A stretch of DNA of 37,184 nt. It comes from an uncultured Clostridia bacterium. Its GTDB lineage: Bacteria > Bacillota > Clostridia > TANB77 > CAG-508. Below the pieces are notes generated by a model, which saw nothing but the letters and a program-made list of their open reading frames with translations, was not told the DNA's origin and ran no database searches. Below are positions 1-9,179 of the stretch, one piece after another (the stretch's first letter is position 1; every line of letters begins with the position of its first letter). A program made the translations under genes and the position numbers. The stretch is from contig CANQZV010000006.1 of the NCBI GenBank assembly GCA_947628425.1, forward strand, positions 1 to 37,184, read 5' to 3'.

Positions 1-90
1 TTTCCTTATTTTTATATAAAATTTTTCATTTTGTGGAAAACATATCGGGATTTTTTCAAAAAATACCGAAACTTAAAAAATAAAAATATA

Positions 91-119
91 TTGAAATTTA
101 TCTAATTATATGTTAAAAT
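91..119 (+). promoter_or_regulatory. Sigma-A promoter of the polysaccharide operon
   Basis: TTGAAA at 91-96 and TAAAAT at 114-119 are separated by exactly 17 bases. It is the best promoter seen upstream of the sugar-transferase gene, about 410 bases before its start. The long distance implies a long untranslated leader. Confidence 0.55.
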
Positions 120-531
120 AGTAAAGAAAGTCGTAATATATACTATTATAAACTAAGTATAAAATATATTCTATTTTAAAGAAAAAATATTACAAATTAT
201 TTAAACTACAATGCATTTAAAAAAGAATTTTATTTACAACTGTAATGAGAAAAGAAAATGTAAGTAAGTGCTATAAATGCAATGGTGAAGAAATAAAAAG
301 TAGAAAACTAAAAATCATTTGTGAAAATAATAATATTATTCTAACCATTCAATGAATATAGCATTAGATGAATAAAAAAAATGAAAACAGATAGGTGAAT
401 GCATTAACTAAAGGTTAGTGCATTTGTGTAGAATATCGCAAGTTTATTCTGAAAATTTATAAGCAAAAATGTAAAAAATATTTAAAGGCAGTATAATCCA
501 AAATTTAAAAAAATGAAAAGGGATGAAATAA
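120..531 (+). other. Long leader without a convincing gene
   Basis: This gene-free stretch lies between the putative promoter and the first polysaccharide gene. It holds an imperfect hairpin: the arm AATGCATTAAC at 398-408 pairs with GTTAGTGCATT at 414-424, with one G-U pair and a 5-base loop. No U-tract follows, so it is not an ordinary terminator. A 36-codon open frame (245-355) with a CxxC pair (CYKC) lacks a ribosome binding site and is probably fortuitous. A regulatory leader is possible but I do not recognise a known riboswitch. Confidence 0.3.
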
Positions 532-1158
532 ATGTACATAAAATTTAAAAGGGGATTTGATGTAATTTTAGCAATAATTTTGTTAATTATTTTATTTATT
601 CCAATGTTGATAATTTCTATTTGTATAAAAATAGAAGATGGCTCACCTGCAATATTTAAACAAGTGCGTATGGGTAAAAATTTGAAACCATTTAATATAT
701 ATAAATTCAGAACAATGAAAACACAAAGGGAAGAATTAAACAGTGAAATGACTCATGAAGAAATGGTAACAAAAGTTGGAAAAATATTAAGAGCTACAAG
801 TATAGATGAATTACCACAATTAATAAATATATTAAAAGGTGAAATGAGCTTTATTGGACCAAGACCATGGATACCAGAATATTATGAATGGTTTACAGAT
901 GAACAAAAAAGAAGAAGCAATGTAAGACCAGGAATTACAGGACTAGCTGCTGTAAAAGGAAGAAATGGAATAAATATTTTTAAAAAAATAGAATATGATC
1001 TACAGTACATAGAAAATATGAGTTTATGGTTAGACATTAAAATTTTTGTATGGTCAATTATAGCAGTATTTAAGAAAACAAATGCAGAAATATCAGAAGA
1101 TGGAATAAAAGATGAATTAACAGAATTAAGAGAACAAAAAGAAAAAATACATATTTAA
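532..1158 (+). CDS. Polyprenyl-phosphate sugar-1-phosphate transferase
   Basis: This is a bacterial sugar transferase (PF02397, PglC/WcaJ-core type). It transfers a sugar phosphate from a UDP-sugar to undecaprenyl phosphate at the inner membrane face, starting repeat-unit assembly. At 208 residues it is the short core form, with a hydrophobic N-terminal segment at about residues 10-33. It carries the family motifs KFRTM, SIDELPQ, GEMSFIGPRP and RPGITGLA, then a C-terminal YIENMSLWLDIKI block. It is the first gene of the operon and is followed 75 bases later by a glycosyltransferase. The acceptor lipid and family are secure. The sugar is unknown; it could be UDP-FucNAc, given the neighbours, or another UDP-sugar. 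Confidence 0.92.
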   Translation: MYIKFKRGFDVILAIILLIILFIPMLIISICIKIEDGSPAIFKQVRMGKNLKPFNIYKFRTMKTQREELNSEMTHEEMVTKVGKILRATSIDELPQLINILKGEMSFIGPRPWIPEYYEWFTDEQKRRSNVRPGITGLAAVKGRNGINIFKKIEYDLQYIENMSLWLDIKIFVWSIIAVFKKTNAEISEDGIKDELTELREQKEKIHI

Positions 1159-1233
1159 TATTAAAATTTATGAAATACTGTAAAATGATATTGATAAAGC
1201 TAATAGACAGAAGAAAGAAAGGAATAGTAAAGT

Positions 1234-2415
1234 ATGAAAATCTTAGTAGTGTGTCAGTATTATTATCCTGAACCTGTAAGAATAACAGATATTTGTGAAG
1301 AGTTGGTTACTAGAGGCAATGAAGTAACAGTTTTAACCCAAATTCCCAATTATCCGATGGGCGAATTCTATAATGGATATGATGTAAAAAAAAATAGACA
1401 AGAGGTAATTAATGGAGTAAATGTTCACCGCTGTTTTACTATTCCGAGAAAAACAGGTTTTATTAATAGAATTTTAAATTATTATAGTTTTTCGATATCA
1501 TCTACACTATATATAAATAAGCTAAAGAAAGACTTTGATGTAATATTTGTTAATCAATTATCTCCTGTAATGATGGCTAGAGCAGCAATAAAATACAAGA
1601 AAAAGTACCATAAAAAATTAATTTTATATTGCTTGGATTTATGGCCGGACAGTTTAGTATCTGGTGGTGTAAAAAAAGGATCTATAATATATAATATTTA
1701 TAAAAATGTTTCCAAAAGAATATATAAAAAAGCTGATAAAATATTAATAACTTCAAAGTCCTTTAAACAATATTTTAATGATATGTTTGAAATAAATGAT
1801 ACATATATTGATTATCTACCACAATATGCTGAATCATTATTTGATAATAAAAAATGTAGTAAAGTACCAGACGATAAAATAAATTTAATTTTTGCAGGGA
1901 ATATAGGAAAAGCACAAAGTATGTCAACAATACTAGAAGCAGTGGAAAAAACTCAAGATATAAAGGAATTGTATTGGCATATCATTGGAGATGGTTCGGA
2001 ATATGATTATTGTCGTAAAGCTATTATAGATAGGAAATTAGAAAATATAGTAATGCATGGAAGAAAACCAATAGAAGAAATGCCAAGATATTATAAAATG
2101 GCTGATGCAATGATTGTAACTCTTAGTGGTGAATCAGAAATATCAATGACACTTCCAGGAAAGGTTCAAACATATATGGCAGCTGGCAAGCCGATTATTG
2201 GTGCAGCTAATGGAGAAACTAAAGAAATAATCGAACAGGCCAAGTGCGGCTTTTGTGGAGAAGCAGATAATAGTGATGAACTTGCAAAAAATGTAAGACG
2301 ATTTATAAAGACAAAAGACAAAAAGAAATTAGAAAAAAACTCATTAAATTTTTATGAAAAAAATTTTACTAAAAAAATATTCATAAATAAATTAATGAAA
2401 GAATTAAAAAATTAA
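1234..2415 (+). CDS. Glycosyltransferase family 4, WbuB-like
   Basis: This 393-residue cytoplasmic GT4 retaining glycosyltransferase has the N-terminal pattern of the WbuB family (CQYYYPEPVRITDI, then LTQIPNYPMG). The C-terminal GT-B domain contains the nucleotide-binding region FAGNIGKAQS and the segment PGKVQTYMAAGKPIIGA. WbuB proteins are proposed L-FucNAc transferases and commonly sit beside the FnlABC/CapEFG genes, which follow here 30 bases downstream. That makes L-FucNAc the likely donor sugar, but this is an inference from family and context. The Shine-Dalgarno site AAAGGA precedes the ATG. Confidence 0.85.
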   Translation: MKILVVCQYYYPEPVRITDICEELVTRGNEVTVLTQIPNYPMGEFYNGYDVKKNRQEVINGVNVHRCFTIPRKTGFINRILNYYSFSISSTLYINKLKKDFDVIFVNQLSPVMMARAAIKYKKKYHKKLILYCLDLWPDSLVSGGVKKGSIIYNIYKNVSKRIYKKADKILITSKSFKQYFNDMFEINDTYIDYLPQYAESLFDNKKCSKVPDDKINLIFAGNIGKAQSMSTILEAVEKTQDIKELYWHIIGDGSEYDYCRKAIIDRKLENIVMHGRKPIEEMPRYYKMADAMIVTLSGESEISMTLPGKVQTYMAAGKPIIGAANGETKEIIEQAKCGFCGEADNSDELAKNVRRFIKTKDKKKLEKNSLNFYEKNFTKKIFINKLMKELKN

Positions 2416-2445
2416 ATAATTAAATAATTAAGAACGAGAGGTAAT

Positions 2446-3504
2446 ATGATGACTAAATTTGCAGGAAAAACTTTAATGATCACAGGTGGAACCGGTTCAT
2501 TTGGACATACAGTATTAAAACATTTTTTAAAAACTGATATTGGAGAAATAAGAATTTTTTCGAGAGATGAAAAAAAACAAGACGACATGCGTCATCAACT
2601 ACAAGCAAATTATCCAGGATATTATAATAAAGTTAAATTTTATATTGGAGATGTAAGAAACATACAAAGTGTTAGAGATACTATGGTTGGAGTAGATTAT
2701 ATATTCCATGCTGCAGCATTAAAACAAGTTCCATCATGTGAATTCTATCCTATGGAAGCTGTTAGAACCAATGTTATTGGAACTGATAATGTATTACATG
2801 CTGCTATAGAAGAAAAAGTTGAAAGAGTGGTTTGTTTGTCTACAGATAAAGCAGCTTATCCTATTAATGCTATGGGAACCTCTAAGGCTATGATGGAAAA
2901 AATTATTTTTGCTAATGCTAGAGTTGCAGCTCAAAGAAATGGACCTGTTATTTGTTGTACTAGATATGGTAATGTTATGTGCTCAAGAGGTAGTGTTATT
3001 CCGTTATTTATTGCTCAAATAAAAGAAGGTAAACCAATTACTATAACAAATCCTGATATGACCAGATTTCTAATGAATCTAGACGAAGCAGTAGATTTAG
3101 TTAAATTTGCTTTTGAAAATGCTAATCCAGGAGATTTATTTATACAAAAAGCAGATGCATCAACTATTGGAGATTTAGCAAAAGCTGTTCAATCTTTATT
3201 TGGAAATACAGGTATAAATATTATTGGTACAAGACATGGAGAAAAATTATATGAAACATTAATGACAAAAGAAGAAAGATTGCGTAGTGAAGATATGGGC
3301 AACTACTATAGGGTTGTTGCTGATAATAGAGATTTAAATTATGACAAATTTGTAGTTCAAGGACAAGTAAAAACAATGGCAGGTGAATCATATACAAGCC
3401 ATAATACTAAAAGGCTTGATATAGAAGAAATAATTAAAAAACTCCTTACAACAGAATATGTACAAGAAGAATTGAAAAGAATTGAAGAAGAAAAAAATAA
3501 ATAA
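2446..3504 (+). CDS. capE: UDP-GlcNAc 4,6-dehydratase/5-epimerase CapE/FnlA
   Basis: This extended short-chain dehydrogenase of 352 residues catalyses the first step of UDP-L-FucNAc synthesis from UDP-GlcNAc. The Rossmann motif TGGTGSFGH lies at residues 13-21. The catalytic region reads STDKAAYPINAMGTSK, with Lys135, Met143 and Lys147. A Met in the position usually held by Tyr (MxxxK rather than YxxxK) is characteristic of the CapE group and is not a mutation. Two ATG codons are adjacent (2446, 2449); the first sits well placed behind GAGAGG. It forms a three-gene pathway block with the next two genes. Confidence 0.95.
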   Translation: MMTKFAGKTLMITGGTGSFGHTVLKHFLKTDIGEIRIFSRDEKKQDDMRHQLQANYPGYYNKVKFYIGDVRNIQSVRDTMVGVDYIFHAAALKQVPSCEFYPMEAVRTNVIGTDNVLHAAIEEKVERVVCLSTDKAAYPINAMGTSKAMMEKIIFANARVAAQRNGPVICCTRYGNVMCSRGSVIPLFIAQIKEGKPITITNPDMTRFLMNLDEAVDLVKFAFENANPGDLFIQKADASTIGDLAKAVQSLFGNTGINIIGTRHGEKLYETLMTKEERLRSEDMGNYYRVVADNRDLNYDKFVVQGQVKTMAGESYTSHNTKRLDIEEIIKKLLTTEYVQEELKRIEEEKNK

Positions 3505-3525
3505 TTCATTTAGGAGAAATATTAT

Positions 3526-4635
3526 ATGAAAGTATTAATAACTGGTGCAAATGGATTTATTGGTAAAAATTTAATTTTTCATTTGCAAGAAATGGACAAT
3601 ATAGAGATTATTAAATTTGATAAAGATGATAATTTTGACATACTAAAAGATAATATTAAAGATATTGATTTTATATTTCACTTTGCAGGAATAAATAGAC
3701 CAAAAAATAAAAAAGAATTTTATGAAGGAAACTTTGATTTTACTAAAGAATTGATAGATTTAATTAACAAAAACAACAGAAAAATTCCATTTGTATTTTC
3801 TTCAAGTATACAAGCTGAATTAAATAATGACTATGGTAAAAGCAAATTAATGGCAGAAGAATATATAAGAGAAAATGTTAAAAATAGCTATATATTTAGA
3901 TTTCACAATGTATTTGGAAAATGGTGTAAACCAAATTATAATTCAGTAATTGCTACTTTTTGTTATAACATATCACATAATTTAGATATAACTATTAATG
4001 ATGAAAATGTAGAATTAGAACTAATTTATATAGATGATATTTGTTATACTTTAAAGGATTTATTAATTGGTAAAAAAGATAATATGGAATATAAAAATGG
4101 GATTTATTATATTAATCCTAGATATAAAGTTACACTCGGTTACATAGTAGAATTATTAAAGGAATTTAAAAATGATATGAATAGTATTTTTGTTCCTAAC
4201 ACAGGAGATGAATTTACTAAAAAATTATTTGCAACATATGTTAGTTATATGCCACTTGAAGAGGATGTTTTTTCTCAAAAAAAACATGTAGACCAAAGAG
4301 GTAACTTTATTGAACTTGTTAGAACGATGAAAAATGGACAGTTTTCTATATCAATGTCTAAACCAGGAGTGGTAAGAGGTAATCATTATCATCATACAAA
4401 GATGGAAAGATTTATTGTGGTTAAAGGAAAAGCGAAGATAACCTTAAAAAGTATTATAGATAATACTGTAAAAGAATTTTATGTTTCGGATCAAGAAATT
4501 CAAATAATTACTATTCCTGTAGGATATACTCATAACATTGAAAACATCGGTGATGATGAGATGATATTAATTCTATGGGCAAATGAACTATATGATGAAA
4601 ATAATCCAGATACATATTATAAAGAAATAAAATAA
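3526..4635 (+). CDS. capF: CapF/FnlB reductase with C-terminal cupin
   Basis: This 369-residue bifunctional enzyme handles the middle step of UDP-L-FucNAc synthesis. The N-terminal SDR domain (about 1-240) has GANGFIGKN at residues 7-15 and the catalytic pair Tyr103-Lys107 (YGKSK). The C-terminal cupin domain (about 250-369) has the metal-binding cluster GNHYHH (His287, His289, His290) followed by KMERFIVVKG. In characterised CapF the cupin performs a 3-epimerisation before NADPH reduction by the SDR domain. The length and two-domain layout are typical. It lies 21 bases after capE and 9 bases before capG. Confidence 0.95.
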   Translation: MKVLITGANGFIGKNLIFHLQEMDNIEIIKFDKDDNFDILKDNIKDIDFIFHFAGINRPKNKKEFYEGNFDFTKELIDLINKNNRKIPFVFSSSIQAELNNDYGKSKLMAEEYIRENVKNSYIFRFHNVFGKWCKPNYNSVIATFCYNISHNLDITINDENVELELIYIDDICYTLKDLLIGKKDNMEYKNGIYYINPRYKVTLGYIVELLKEFKNDMNSIFVPNTGDEFTKKLFATYVSYMPLEEDVFSQKKHVDQRGNFIELVRTMKNGQFSISMSKPGVVRGNHYHHTKMERFIVVKGKAKITLKSIIDNTVKEFYVSDQEIQIITIPVGYTHNIENIGDDEMILILWANELYDENNPDTYYKEIK

Positions 4636-4644
4636 GGGGGATTT

Positions 4645-5826
4645 ATGAGAATAGATTATTCAAATGTTGAATTTAAGGACAATGGAAAACTAAAATTATT
4701 AATTATAGTAGGAACAAGACCAGAAATAATTAGATTGAGTGCTGTTATTAATAAATGTCGAATATATTTTGATACTATTTTAGCTCATACTGGACAAAAT
4801 TATGATTATAATTTGAATGAGATTTTCTTTAAAGATTTAAAAATAAAAAATCCTGAAGTTTATATGGATGCTGTTGGTTCTGATTTAGGAGAAACAATAG
4901 GGAATATTATAGACTGTTCTTATAAATTAATGAGTACTATTAAACCTGACGCTTTATTAATTTTAGGAGATACTAATAGTTGCTTAAGTGCTATTGCTGC
5001 AAAACGACTTCATATTCCAATATTTCATATGGAAGCTGGAAACAGATGTAAAGATGAATGTTTACCAGAAGAAACAAATAGAAGAATTGTAGATATTATA
5101 TCAGATGTGAATTTAGCATATTCAGAACATGCTAGAAAGTATTTACATGAATGTGGACTGCCAAAAGAAAGAACTTATGTTACAGGAAGTCCTATGGCAG
5201 AGGTACTAGAAAATAATTATGAGGAAATAAAAAAATCAGATGTTCTTCAAAGATTAAATTTAGAAAAGAAAAAATATATTTTACTTTCTGCACATAGAGA
5301 AGAAAATATAGATACTGATAAAAATTTTAATTTATTGTTTACGGCTATAAATGAACTCGCAAAAAAGTATAATATGCCAATATTATATTCATGTCATCCA
5401 AGGAGTAGGAAAAAAATTGAATCAATTAGATTTAAGTTGGATAATAGAGTAATACAACATGAACCGTTAGGATTTCATGATTATAATAATTTACAAATGA
5501 ATGCATTTTGTGTTGTTAGTGATTCTGGAACATTACCAGAAGAAAGTAGCTTTTTTACAAGTAAAGGATATTCATTCCCAGCAGTATGTATAAGAACTAG
5601 TACAGAAAGACCAGAAGCATTAGATAAAGCATGTTTTATTTTAGCAGGAATTGATAAAATAAATTTATTACAGGCTGTAAATACAGCAGTTGAAATGAAT
5701 AAAAATGGAGATATCGGTATTCCAGTACCAGATTATATAGAAAAAAATGTAAGTAGTAAAGTAGTTAAACTAATTCAAAGTTATACTGGTATAGTAAATA
5801 AAATTGTTTGGAAAAAAAAGGAGTAA
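4645..5826 (+). CDS. capG: UDP-N-acetylglucosamine 2-epimerase-like CapG/FnlC
   Basis: This 393-residue GT-B-fold epimerase completes UDP-L-FucNAc synthesis by inverting C2 of the UDP-N-acetyl-L-talosamine intermediate (UDP-2-acetamido-2,6-dideoxy-L-talose). Family signatures include VGTRPEIIRLS, HTGQNYD, GDTNS, HMEAGNRC, PEETNRRIVD, SAHREENID and SDSGTLPEES. Its position directly after capE and capF, rather than beside mannosamine genes, points to CapG and not to the general MnaA/WecB enzyme. Its stop is 7 bases from the next start. Confidence 0.93.
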   Translation: MRIDYSNVEFKDNGKLKLLIIVGTRPEIIRLSAVINKCRIYFDTILAHTGQNYDYNLNEIFFKDLKIKNPEVYMDAVGSDLGETIGNIIDCSYKLMSTIKPDALLILGDTNSCLSAIAAKRLHIPIFHMEAGNRCKDECLPEETNRRIVDIISDVNLAYSEHARKYLHECGLPKERTYVTGSPMAEVLENNYEEIKKSDVLQRLNLEKKKYILLSAHREENIDTDKNFNLLFTAINELAKKYNMPILYSCHPRSRKKIESIRFKLDNRVIQHEPLGFHDYNNLQMNAFCVVSDSGTLPEESSFFTSKGYSFPAVCIRTSTERPEALDKACFILAGIDKINLLQAVNTAVEMNKNGDIGIPVPDYIEKNVSSKVVKLIQSYTGIVNKIVWKKKE

Positions 5827-5833
5827 ATTATTA

Positions 5834-6688
5834 ATGAATGATATAACAGCTATAATTTTAACTAAAAATGAAGAAGTAAATATAGAACGATGTATAAATT
5901 CAATTAGAGACTTTGTGGACAGAATTTGTGTAGTTGACAGTGGTAGTATAGACAAAACAGTAGAAATTGCCAAAAATCTCGGAGCAGAAGTATATACACA
6001 TATTCCATTTGAACATTATGCCAAACAATTTAATTGGGCGCTAGATAATTTAGAAATAAATACAAAATGGATTTATAGAATTGATGCTGATGAAGTAGTA
6101 ACAAATAAATTAAAAGAAGAAATAATCATGGAATGTAAAAAACATTATAATGATGATGTGAATGGAATGATTATGAAGTTTAAAATATATTTTATGGGAA
6201 GATTTTTAACACATGGCGGAACTTATCCATTTTACAATCTAACTATATTTAAAAATGGAATGGGAAGATATGAAAACAGATCTATGGGAGAACATATTGT
6301 TCTAAAAGAAGGACACACTATAGATTTACAAAACGACTGCTTACATTATGATTTTAAGAATTTAAATGCATGGATTGATAAACACAATTGGTATGCAACT
6401 CGTGAAGTGAATGATTATTATGCTACTGTATGTAATAAACAAGTTGAAACATTATTATATCATGAAGCAGAAAAAACAAAAAAGTTAAGAGATGGAATAT
6501 ACTATAAATTACCCAAATTTTTTAGAGCAAGATTATATTATTGGTATAGATATTATATTAAAATGGGTTTTTTAGATGGAACAGCAGGAAAAATTTATGC
6601 TTTTTTACAAGCATATTGGTATAGATATTTAGTAGATGCAAAAATATATGAAAGGAAATTAAATGAAAAAATTAGTTCAAATAAATAG
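5834..6688 (+). CDS. Glycosyltransferase family 2 (WaaE/KdtX-like)
   Basis: This GT2 enzyme of 284 residues opens with ITAIILTKNEEVNIERCI and carries VVDSGSIDKT and the metal/nucleotide-binding RIDADEV motif, all typical of GT-A glycosyltransferases. The C-terminal part is rich in Tyr, Trp and basic residues and may sit against the membrane. An in-frame ATG exists 30 bases upstream inside capG, but the start at 5834 has a good AAGGAG site and avoids overlap. It overlaps the next gene by 26 bases. The donor and acceptor sugars are not deducible. Confidence 0.85.
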   Translation: MNDITAIILTKNEEVNIERCINSIRDFVDRICVVDSGSIDKTVEIAKNLGAEVYTHIPFEHYAKQFNWALDNLEINTKWIYRIDADEVVTNKLKEEIIMECKKHYNDDVNGMIMKFKIYFMGRFLTHGGTYPFYNLTIFKNGMGRYENRSMGEHIVLKEGHTIDLQNDCLHYDFKNLNAWIDKHNWYATREVNDYYATVCNKQVETLLYHEAEKTKKLRDGIYYKLPKFFRARLYYWYRYYIKMGFLDGTAGKIYAFLQAYWYRYLVDAKIYERKLNEKISSNK

Positions 6689-7904
6689 TATATGTGGTTG
6701 TTCCACAGGGAACATAATGGAATCTATAGCTGAATATGCAGACAATAATGATTATGAAGTTTATAATTTTTATAGAAATGGAAAACCATCAAATAAGAAA
6801 TATGACATTTGTTTTGAAAATAAATTAGAGTTCTATATTCATATATTTTTAGCAAGAATAGGTTTAAATGGGCATGGATCGTATTTTTCCACAAAAAAAT
6901 TAATAAAATATTTGAAAAAAATCAATCCAGATATAATTCAACTTCATAACATTCATGGATATTATATTAATTTAAAATTATTATTTGATTATTTAAAAAA
7001 TGACTATACTGGAAAAGTATTCTGGACAATTCATGACTGCTGGGCACTTACTGGACATTGTTGTTATTTCTCAGAGATTAATTGCCAAAAATGGCATAAT
7101 GGATGTAATAATTGTCCTCAACTTTATAGATATCCAAAAGAATATATAGACACTACAAATAAAGAGTACATATTAAAAAAGGACAATTTTACTAATGTGA
7201 AAAAAATGACAATAATTACTCCTTCAAAGTGGCTTGAAGGAGTGATTAAGCAGTCATATCTAAAAGAATACAATACAAAAGTAATAAATAATGGAATAGA
7301 TTTTAATGTTTTTAAAAATTACCCTAATAATGAACTTAAAGATACTTATTTAAAATATAAAATTCCAAATGAAAAGCAAATATTACTTGGTGTTGCTATT
7401 GGGCTCGATAAAAATAAAGGGTTATATGACCATATTGAGATTGCTAATAGATTAAATGATAATCAAGTACTTGTATTAGTTGGAATTGATAAAAAAATAA
7501 TGAATACGATTAAAACAAATGTAAAAAATTTAGATAGAGTAATTATGCTACCAAGGACTAATAATCAAATTGAATTAGTAAAACTATACAATATAGCAGA
7601 TTATTATCTTAATTTAAGTATAGAAGAGACTTTTGGTATGACTACTATTGAAGCAATGGCTGTTGGAACTCCAGTTATAGTATATAATAAAACAGCAGTA
7701 CCTGAATGCGTGACTAATGATTCTGGTATCATAATAGATAATTATGATAATAGAATAAATTTGATAATGAAAGTAATTAATAGTAGTTATAAGTTTGATA
7801 AGCAAAAAATAATTAATAATGCTAAGCAATATAGTAAAGAAAAACAAAGTGAAATGTATTTGGAATTGTATAATTCTAAAGGAGAAGAATATTATGAAAA
7901 ATGA
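6663..7904 (+). CDS. Glycosyltransferase family 4
   Basis: This 413-residue GT-B glycosyltransferase opens with VQINSICGCSTGNIM. A cysteine-rich stretch (HDCWALTGHCCYF, then NGCNNCPQL) around residues 124-158 is common in a subgroup of exopolysaccharide GT4 enzymes. The C-terminal domain contains EETFGMTTIEAMAVGTPVI, the usual donor-binding E-x7-E region. It starts inside the previous gene (26-base overlap) and ends inside the next (11-base overlap), so the three are translationally coupled. The sugar specificity is unknown. Confidence 0.88.
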   Translation: MKKLVQINSICGCSTGNIMESIAEYADNNDYEVYNFYRNGKPSNKKYDICFENKLEFYIHIFLARIGLNGHGSYFSTKKLIKYLKKINPDIIQLHNIHGYYINLKLLFDYLKNDYTGKVFWTIHDCWALTGHCCYFSEINCQKWHNGCNNCPQLYRYPKEYIDTTNKEYILKKDNFTNVKKMTIITPSKWLEGVIKQSYLKEYNTKVINNGIDFNVFKNYPNNELKDTYLKYKIPNEKQILLGVAIGLDKNKGLYDHIEIANRLNDNQVLVLVGIDKKIMNTIKTNVKNLDRVIMLPRTNNQIELVKLYNIADYYLNLSIEETFGMTTIEAMAVGTPVIVYNKTAVPECVTNDSGIIIDNYDNRINLIMKVINSSYKFDKQKIINNAKQYSKEKQSEMYLELYNSKGEEYYEK

Positions 7905-9162
7905 TATCAATATAAAAAAGATTATTGTATTTCATCCAATGAAGCAACATTCATATAAAACAGCTGAAGCTTTAGCTAAAAATGGAATGTTATATCAGTA
8001 TTGTACAAGTATATATTACAATCCAAAATCTTTTTTATATAAATTTTTATCTATATTTTTAGGTGAAAAAAATATGGAAAAGATGTTGAGTAGAAATTCA
8101 GATATTCTTACGCCATATGTAAAAACATATTCAACATTATTAGGATTAATTTTTTTATTAGTAGAACGATTAGACAAAAATAGTAATGATAAATATATTA
8201 CAAAAATGCAATATTTATTAACGAAAAATATTGGTAAAAAAGTTGCTAAAGTAGCGATAAAGAATAAAGTTGATATAATAATTACTTATGATACATGGTC
8301 TTATGGATTAATAAAAGAATTACGTAAACGTAAATCAAATATTAAAATTGTATTAGATTACTCATCATTGTATGCTGAAGAAATATTAAATATACTTCAA
8401 ACTGATATCAATATAAATAAAAACATAAATAGAAATATGTATGACCGATCACTAAGTGCATTTAAACCAAATTTAATCAATTTATATAGATATGAAAAAG
8501 ATAATTCTGATTTTTTCCTATCACCATCAAGTGTTGTAGATAAATCATTAATCAAATATGGAGTTGATACAAAAAAAATCTATAGATGTACTTATGGAAC
8601 TAATTTTAATAGAGTATTATTAAAAAAGAAAAGCAATAAACAAATTACATTTATATATGTAGGAAGATTAAGCTATGCTAAGGGTGTCCATTATTTAATT
8701 AATGCATTTAATAAAATATATAGAGAAGATGTTAAACTGATATTAGTAGGAAATGATATTGATAACATGTCCAAATTTGTCAAATCTAAAAATATTGAAA
8801 TAATAGGTGAGGTACAACATAGTAAACTTTTTAAGTTATTAGAAAAATCAGATGTTATTATATCAGCTTCACTATATGATAGCTTTTCAATTGCACTATT
8901 AGAAGGTGCATCATATAATTTACCAATAATTTGTACTTATAATGTAGGAGTGTCTGATTACATAGTTGACGGTAAAAATGGATTTGTTATTAAAATTCAA
9001 GATAGTGAAGAAATCAAGAAAAAAGTTGAATATATTTTAAATAATAAAAATGAAATGCTATACAAAATGAGTAAAGAATCAGGAAAAATAACGGATAAAT
9101 TAACTTGGGATAATTATTATAAAAATATTCAGTACTCACTTGTAAAAATATGTAAAATATAA
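7894..9162 (+). CDS. Glycosyltransferase family 4
   Basis: This is a second GT4 enzyme of 422 residues. The N-terminal half is divergent (VFHPMKQHSYKTAEALAKNG). The C-terminal domain is clear, with YVGRLSYAKGVHYLINAF, IGEVQHSKL and SLYDSFSIALLEGASYNLPI followed by VSDYIVDGKNGF. The start at 7894 has AAAGGAG at a normal distance; an in-frame ATG 75 bases upstream lies deep in the preceding gene and was not chosen. It likely adds one sugar to the lipid-linked repeat unit. The substrate is unknown. Confidence 0.87.
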   Translation: MKNDINIKKIIVFHPMKQHSYKTAEALAKNGMLYQYCTSIYYNPKSFLYKFLSIFLGEKNMEKMLSRNSDILTPYVKTYSTLLGLIFLLVERLDKNSNDKYITKMQYLLTKNIGKKVAKVAIKNKVDIIITYDTWSYGLIKELRKRKSNIKIVLDYSSLYAEEILNILQTDININKNINRNMYDRSLSAFKPNLINLYRYEKDNSDFFLSPSSVVDKSLIKYGVDTKKIYRCTYGTNFNRVLLKKKSNKQITFIYVGRLSYAKGVHYLINAFNKIYREDVKLILVGNDIDNMSKFVKSKNIEIIGEVQHSKLFKLLEKSDVIISASLYDSFSIALLEGASYNLPIICTYNVGVSDYIVDGKNGFVIKIQDSEEIKKKVEYILNNKNEMLYKMSKESGKITDKLTWDNYYKNIQYSLVKICKI

Positions 9163-9179
9163 TAAGGAGAATTAGTTAT

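Noticed and set aside
245-355. 36-codon ORF with a CxxC pair
   Set aside because: No ribosome binding site, no recognisable family and very A+T-rich context; likely chance.
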